DNA of 64,000 bases from contig OX291544.1 in assembly GCA_946406115.1 (NCBI GenBank), forward strand, positions 27,359,521-27,423,520. Reading direction: 5' to 3'. Positions 59,601 to 64,000 of this stretch are shown piece after piece. Position 1 is the first letter of the stretch. The number at the start of each line of letters is the position of its first letter. The notes under the pieces are model-generated. The model did not search any database. It saw only the letters and a program-made list of their open reading frames with translations, and was not told where the DNA came from. The DNA comes from Apoda limacodes (Eukaryota; Arthropoda; Insecta; Lepidoptera; Limacodidae). A program made the position numbers and the translations under genes.

Positions 59601-61725
59601 CAGACATGACGAATCCATAAAGGTTCCGTTTTTTGCCATTTGGCTACGGAACCCTTAAAAAAATATTTTAATTACCATGGTGTACTATAAATTACATTAG
59701 ATATTTATGATCTTCGTAATTAGGTCGCATTACCTATATCATTTTGTCTATGTACACACAAGTTAATTCTTTTGCAGTGTATGAAACTATATTATGAAAC
59801 TTTTTTAAATAAGGTATTTGGTGTTGCTATTATATAAATTAAGCTTTTTTTAAAGGTCTCATTCGAACAAATGAAAATACGGGAGAATATAGCACCGTAA
59901 TAAGACGACTACGGTAGGTAGTAGATCCATAAGAAATACGGTAAGTATACCGTAATTACGGCGTGGTTGGAGACTCTGGCCCGTAGCCGTTAGTACTATC
60001 GTGTTTTACTACTGTATTCGATAGGTTATTTCGGTACTTATCTGACAAAGTATTTATCATTCATTCAGTCATTTCAGTGGTATTCTAGATTTTTCAGATT
60101 ATTCAAAAAACGATTGAGGATTTCGTGATAGAATGTAACTGATAGAATGTAATTGAAAACAAGGCAACACTACAAAATATAATTTAGGTTTTACATTAGT
60201 AACTTATAGTACCTATAGTATAAAACTATGTAACCTAAGTCGGATTTGACGATACCTAAGTATAATTAATATGCCTATGTCCTGAATAAGGCAAAACAAA
60301 TATTTTTGATATTTACTATATCAATAAAACGAAGGCCAAAAACTCGAGAATTCAGAAAAAAGTCCAAAAATTTTTGTACTACGAAACCAGCCTATTTAAT
60401 ACGTTTGTCAATTATATTTACTGTTAATACCTATGGGCCCTTTGGCTTATCTTAAGGGATTTTCGAAAAACCCATAATGTTGTAACCGTATAAAGTAGAA
60501 TTTATTAATTAAAATCGGTATAAATATAAAAAGAAAATCATCTTTGCTGTTGATGATGATTGGTGGAACCATCTGGGAATTTAGTCACGCCATCGACCTT
60601 ACGCGTCGGCGGACACACACCTACGTACTTTTACGTAATAATTAATCTAAATTATTTTATTTACAGGTGAAACAATTGTTATGTACTTATTCGCGCAATA
60701 CAAGTTCAATTGGAATTATATGAAGTACAGTGTGTTCACTGCCTACAATGTTATAGTACACATTATTGGTAAGAGGTTGACTCTGATTTTTTTATAAAAA
60801 TTTATTCACTTATTTTTAGGTTTATTTATACTTATAAAATCAATACGATGCTTTACAATCATGATCGATCAAGCATTTCGGCCATCATTAAGAATATTCA
60901 TATTCATAGCATTTTATCAATATTCATTTTTAGGGTTCCGTAGCTAAAGGGTAAAAAAGGGGACCTATTACTAAGACTCCGCTGTCCGTCCGTCCGTCCG
61001 TTCGTCTGTCGCCAGGCTGTATCTCATGAACCGTGATAGTTAGATAGTTGAAATTTTCACAGATGATGTTTTTCTGTTGCCGCTATAACAAAAACTAAAA
61101 AAAAAAATAATATAAATATTTAAGGGGGCTCCCATACAACGAACGTGATTTTTTGGCCGTTTTTTTAGATAATGGTACGGAACCCTTGGTGCGCGAGTCT
61201 GACTTGCACTTGGCCGGTTTTTAAGATAATAAGGTACCTAATAAAACATTATTGCATAAAAATGTAGTGAACAAGATTTTATAGCAGACATGTTCTTTAG
61301 CCAGTCGTCGCCAATATTGTCAGGTAGGTACCTATAAACAGAGTAACATTGTAACTTAAAAAAAAGATGTTATTTTGTTACTGGTCTCTGAAGTTTTTTA
61401 TTTATGTCAGTAAGGGTTGGCTTATACCGAGACGCGACGCGACGAGACACGACGCGACGCAACGCGACGTGAGCGGCTTGAAGCCTCTTCGAGGGGCGGC
61501 GGCGTCGCGTCTCGTCGTGTCGCGTCTCAGTATGAGCCGACACCTTAGATGCTAGTAGGCACCTTAAGTTGTAATTATTTGTTTTAGGTACAATATTTGC
61601 GCTTAGTGTTTTGAGCAGAAAGTTAAAGTTTGACGACGCAACACTTGGCATTCTGTCGACAATCAGCAAGATCTGTGGAGCTACTCTGTTGGCCTTCGCG
61701 AGCAGTGACGTTCAAGCTTACCTGG
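52880..61725 (+). CDS. SLC46-like MFS transporter, gene B (3' end outside window)
   Basis: Exons 52880-53698, 53771-53930, 60667-60768 and 61588-61725, all with GT-AG borders and consistent phases, give 406 residues and one extra base. Residues 1-50 are a hydrophilic cytoplasmic tail. TM1 is at about 52-70; then a loop with possible N-glycosylation (NLS 72, NHT 98) and C77/C88; TM2 at about 114-134; the MFS motif GSWSDKTGKRK at 133-143; TM3-TM6 to about 262; a charged central loop; TM7-TM9. The family carries out proton-coupled uptake of folate-like or other anionic solutes; the substrate is not predictable. Start: ATG 52880 is the first in frame (upstream TTG codons are not needed) and has a good context (AACAATGG). 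Two more exons like the last two of gene A are expected to the right. Confidence 0.9.
53699..53770 (+). other. Short intron 1 of gene B (72 nt)
   Basis: GTAATA...TTTACAG. TGA in frame at 53738-53740 shows it must be removed. Gene A's equivalent intron is longer than 2.3 kb. Confidence 0.88.
53771..53930 (+). CDS. Gene B exon 2: central loop and TM7 start (160 nt)
   Basis: VPQKGFASFLSSFFDVRSLR, then KGNRDRRLR and TM7 (MCLILTVVVLTFGPLR). Phase 0 in, phase 1 out, donor G|GTATGT. Same length as gene A 2375-2534. Confidence 0.9.
54222..54457 (-). repeat. tRNA-derived SINE (copy 2)
   Basis: Minus strand: CCCTGTGGCTCAGTTGATAA (box A region), GCGCGGGTTCGATTCCCGC (box B with a five-pair T arm), then the shared body TGTGTGTATCTTGAGACTGG, TGTTTTCTATG. 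Same family and orientation as 32341-32580; the tRNA-like head is better preserved here. Confidence 0.85.
54482..54705 (+). repeat. GTCTGTCTG-type interspersed repeat
   Basis: CATACTAATATTATAATTGC, CTGTCTGTCTGTTTGTCTG, AAAATTTGGCATCGAGATAT, and CCTACACCGATAACCGAATT near the end; a shorter relative of 19665-20055. Confidence 0.7.
55790..55950 (+). repeat. Single copy of the 169-bp-array related repeat
   Basis: AGCAAGCTATAGCTATTG, GTGGAATTTGGTAATAG, TGGGAACTTTAGAATTTTCC and CTTTGTCCTTATCCGTCTC parallel the unit amplified at 42883-43352. Confidence 0.6.
56244..56445 (-). mobile_element. Poly(A) retrosequence/SINE with 12-bp target duplication
   Basis: ATTAAGGAGTTG occurs at 56232-56243 and 56446-56457. 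The insert between is GC-rich, starts with a T-run (its A-tail, minus strand), and on the minus strand begins CCCCCTCCTGGCGCTGACAC with CGGGTTCGAGG, a box B-like element. Its target was a GTCTGTCTG-type repeat that resumes with ACATAAGAATCCCGCCGAAA. Short SINE or the truncated 3' end of a LINE. Confidence 0.8.
59222..59660 (-). repeat. GGTTCCGTA-type repeat, reverse copy of 1408-2038
   Basis: Reverse of the left-hand copy: GAAGTGTCTCTCGCGC, CGGACGGACGGACAGACAGA, CATTTGGCTACGGAACCCTT. It contains a G12 run at 59332-59342. Confidence 0.78.
60667..60768 (+). CDS. Gene B exon 3: TM7 end and TM8 (102 nt)
   Basis: Acceptor TTTACAG, donor G|GTAAGA. GETIVMYLFAQYKFNWNYMK, then YSVFTAYNVIVHIIG. Aligns with gene A 9338-9439. 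Confidence 0.9.
60930..61222 (+). repeat. Compact, complete GGTTCCGTA-type repeat
   Basis: TTTTTAGGGTTCCGTAGC head, GTCCGTCCGTCCGTTCGTCTG, TGAACCGTGATAGTTAGATA, GGGGGCTCCCATACAACGAA, ACGGAACCCTTGGTGCGCG, GAGTCTGACTTGCACTTGG, CCGG and T-run. About 290 bp. No 5S module in this form, which makes it a useful reference for the family. Confidence 0.82.
61417..61540. repeat. GC-rich imperfect palindrome, 124 bp
   Basis: GTTGGCTTATACCGAGACGC and GCGTCTCAGTATGAGCCGAC are the outer arms. Inside, CGACGCGACGAGACACGACG pairs with CGTCGTGTCGCGTC-type text. Loop near GAAGCCTCTTCGAGGGG. It ends 47 bp before gene B exon 4. Open frames over it on both strands are products of the repeat. Confidence 0.85.
61588..61725 (+). 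CDS. Gene B exon 4: TM9 and TM10 region (138 nt)
   Basis: Acceptor GTTTTAG, donor G|GTATGA. GTIFALSVLSRKLKFDDATL, then GILSTISKICGATLLAFASS. Same length and phase as gene A 11780-11917. Confidence 0.9.
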
Positions 61726-61859
61726 GTATGAGACAAATAAATCTAAACTAAAATTTAAATAAATACGATTAATATCACGCGGGTCGTAAGACCCCACCCC
61801 TAAGTGATAAAAAAATTGATGTACCTACTGCTTCCTGCGACTCTTACGCCATTTATTTT

Positions 61860-62155
61860 AATACAAAAAAAAAACCAACCGGCTTTAAAAAAATGCACTA
61901 AAAAGGTAAAAATAATTACTTATTTCCAAAAATCTGATCTGAATCATGGTTTGAAGTTTGTGTCTATGTACCTACCTAACGGTTTATAACATACTTCACT
62001 TGCATGACACCAACTTCAAACGGATATATGGGACCACCTCATGAAAAAAGAATTTTTGAAATCGGTTTACAATTGACGGAGAAATCGGTGGACATATATG
62101 AAAAAAATATACCCGTCGAACATACATCTCCTCCTTTTTAGAAGTCGGTTAATAG
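61860..62155. repeat. AAGTCGGTT-type interspersed repeat
   Basis: AAAAAAAAAACCAACCGGCT at the left and CCTTTTTAGAAGTCGGTTAA at the right are the usual borders of a common lepidopteran repeat; the interior has GAAAAAAGAATTTTTGAAAT and ACGGAGAAATCGGTGGACAT. Confidence 0.6.
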
Positions 62156-63194
62156 GCTATAAAATAGGAGGATTTAGGTACAGATAGGAGAAGAGTATGC
62201 AATAACAAAGATTCTATTCAACCAACATAAATTAGAGCAAACAAGTCATATAATCTGTTATAAAAACTAGACACATAATTATGTAATTGTATTATTAAAT
62301 TGTATGAATGATTAACGGCCTATGAATGGGCACTACTATCATTTATGTTTTTCCCGGAGTATTGTTTAAATAACACGTCACCCATTAACTGTTATGTAGA
62401 TACCGGTAACCGGTAAATGTAGTAATAATAATATTACGTAACATTACATTTTGGCAATTCCAGCCAGGCTAAGTGCGAGTCGGTCGCGCGCACTAACGGT
62501 TCTCGCGCAATGTCTCAGTATTATTAATTATACAGATGCAACACCGTCAGCATCATTCGGATGCTATTTAGATTATTGATCATAGAAATATTTTTTCCAA
62601 AATTTCGTTGATCCCTTTTTCCGTTCTGGGGTCTGAATTTTGAAAAATCCCGAGAAACGTGTTCTATTAATTGTGTTTAAGAGCATTGACACTAAGTTTC
62701 AAGTAAATTTGACCCTAAAAATATAGTATACAAACTTTGTTCAAAAGGGGAGGGGCCTTTTCACCCCTTAAAGGATGAATTTCGAAAAATCTGTTCTAAA
62801 CACCTCGAATATAAAATCTACCTTTTCTCATAAACATTAAACACCTGTCATGCGTTGATGCATAGACAAAAAAAATATTTTCCACAACATTTCGATTTAT
62901 TCGTGTGTTACAAGAATGCGAAGTCGAGATCAGTTTTGCAAATCTTCAATTACCAATGTGATACACGTGTCATATTGATTGAGTATTCTCTTGTAGTATG
63001 GAATTTGTTAACGTATATTATACACGTAGCTATTGTTGATAAACCTTGAAAACAGAAAATGTGAACAGAATAATATTACAGATCGTAAACAACAAATAAA
63101 AATTAAAAAAAAAAATTTGTGTGTCTTATCTATGAAATGAAGGGCATACCTTCTTGGAGTAGCTACAGACTGAATATAAGAAACGCTCCATAAT

Positions 63195-63530
63195 GTAAGC
63201 TATCCTACTAATAGTATAAACGTGAAAGTTTGTAATAATGTCTGGATGTTTGTTACTCAATAACGCTTCAGCCACTGGACGGATCGGGATAAAACTTGAC
63301 ACGCCTATAGATTTAGTCCTGGAATAGCACATAGGCTACATTTTATTTCTAAAAAATCAAAAGTTCCCGCGGGAATAACTATAACCGAGCTTAAACGATC
63401 TATAGCTATAGCTAAAGCTTGATATAACAAACTTCATTAGTGTAATTAAGGAGTAAATCACTGATTAAATAAAGGAGTCCCACGCCGATAACCGAATTAA
63501 GTCCGGGCGCAGCCGCTGGCAATGTCTAGT
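63195..63530 (-). repeat. GTCTGTCTG-type interspersed repeat, reverse-end form
   Basis: TGTAAGCTATCCTACTAATA, AAACGTGAAAGTTTGTAATA, GAACGCTCCA..., AAGTTCCCGCGGGAATAACT, CTATAGCTATAGCT and CGGGCGCAGCCGCTGGCAAT at the far end. Confidence 0.65.
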
Positions 63531-64000
63531 TCCCAATAATAAGACCGAGATTGTCAATAAAGTTTTTGACAGGTCCATTTTATTGTTCGCAAATAGCCAG
63601 TTTTATACAAAATCTCCATACAATAATATTAGTTTTGAAAAATTTATAATAAAAGAACTTTTCGTAATATTAAATTTGAGAAATTAAATTGTCGTTTTAA
63701 AAAAAAAAAAATTTTAAACGCTGTCGATAATTTAATAAACAAAATCACTGCTTTTTTTATTAAACAAAATTTTTGATTGATTAAAAATCGAGCATTGCGC
63801 AGCAACACAAACTTGGTGGTGCATTGCTACATAGGCGTATTTAATTGATATAACATTTCTTATACTGAATAAAAAAACTTTAATAACAATCCCATAACTG
63901 CATACCTAAATTTGGTTTTGGTAAAATTTTAAATTAGATATGACGCAATTGATTGAATTCATTTCGTGCGTAACTACCATAAGTGCGCGTAAAGAGCATT

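Larger units (their letters stand above)
53931..60666 (+). other. Intron 2 of gene B
   Basis: 6.7 kb holding a tRNA-derived SINE (54222-54457), GTCTGTCTG-type repeats (54482-54705; fragments 55205-55300 and 55790-55950), a poly(A) retrosequence with target duplication (56244-56445) and a reverse-oriented GGTTCCGTA-type repeat (59222-59660). A possible repeat lies at about 58940-59190 (GTCTGTATGTATGTATGTCC). The rest is AT-rich with nothing recognised, including 56520-58930. Confidence 0.72.
60769..61587 (+). other. Intron 3 of gene B
   Basis: Contains a compact GGTTCCGTA-type repeat (60930-61222) and, close to the acceptor, a GC-rich palindrome (61417-61540). The polypyrimidine part before the acceptor is GTAATTATTTGTTTTAG. 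Confidence 0.8.
61726..64000 (+). other. Start of intron 4 of gene B (to window end)
   Basis: A repeat with AAAACCAACCGGC...AGAAGTCGGTTAA ends (61860-62155) and a reverse GTCTGTCTG-type repeat (63195-63530). No exon resembling gene A 20234-20317 was found, so gene B continues beyond 64000. Elsewhere AT-rich and unrecognised. Confidence 0.75.

Noticed and set aside
61370..61669. Arg-rich frames on both strands near gene B exon 4
   Set aside because: They arise from the GACGCGACG palindrome and, on the minus strand, from antisense of the exon.

Overview
This is nuclear DNA of a moth or butterfly (Lepidoptera). It is AT-rich with long introns, and nearly every kilobase outside exons is transposon debris. 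Much of that debris has a look I know from lepidopteran genomes: repeats with a GGTTCCGTA head and a GACTCGCACTTGGCCGG tail, repeats with runs of GTCTGTCT, and jockey-type LINEs, Penelope, BEL/Pao and piggyBac-like pieces. There are no operons, bacterial ribosome sites or CRISPR arrays. The species cannot be named from the sequence.

The host genes are two tandem paralogues on the + strand, both major-facilitator transporters of the SLC46 (proton-coupled folate transporter-like) family. Gene A enters from the left without its first exon. Its coding exons are 2375-2534, 9338-9439, 11780-11917, 20234-20317 and 32743-32903, ending in a stop. Gene B starts at 52880 with a 273-codon exon holding the six N-terminal membrane segments and the MFS motif between TM2 and TM3. 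It continues through 53771-53930, 60667-60768 and 61588-61725 and leaves the window on the right. The three exons visible in both genes have identical lengths (160, 102, 138 nt) and phases, so this is a tandem duplication with conserved gene structure.

Layout: 1-2374, intron of gene A with a foldback element. 2535-9337, intron with an internally deleted LINE and a 3.2-kb TTAA-flanked piggyBac-like element carrying a broken protein tyrosine phosphatase that looks like the intronless PTPs of bracoviruses. 9440-11779, intron ending in a minisatellite that runs into the splice acceptor. 11918-20233, intron with LINE pieces, a Penelope-like GIY-YIG fragment, a Mutator-like (MULE) transposase pseudogene and two loci of a ~103-bp tandem repeat. 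20318-32742, intron with 5S-rRNA-containing repeats and a LINE with an intact 988-codon APE/RT frame. 32904-52715, intergenic, with a BEL/Pao element (two 539-bp LTRs, 5-bp target duplication) that encodes a Gag-integrase fusion lacking protease, RT and RNase H and has inserted between the 34-bp inverted repeats of another element. 52716-64000, promoter region and 5' two thirds of gene B, again with repeat-filled introns.

The strongest leads are the PTP relic inside a piggyBac-like element, the repeat family with an embedded 5S rRNA control region, the minisatellite that multiplies a TACTAAC branch-point-like motif in front of an exon, and the Gag-integrase BEL/Pao deletion derivative. All calls are from reading and manual translation. 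No database search was run, so family names rest on recognised motifs.
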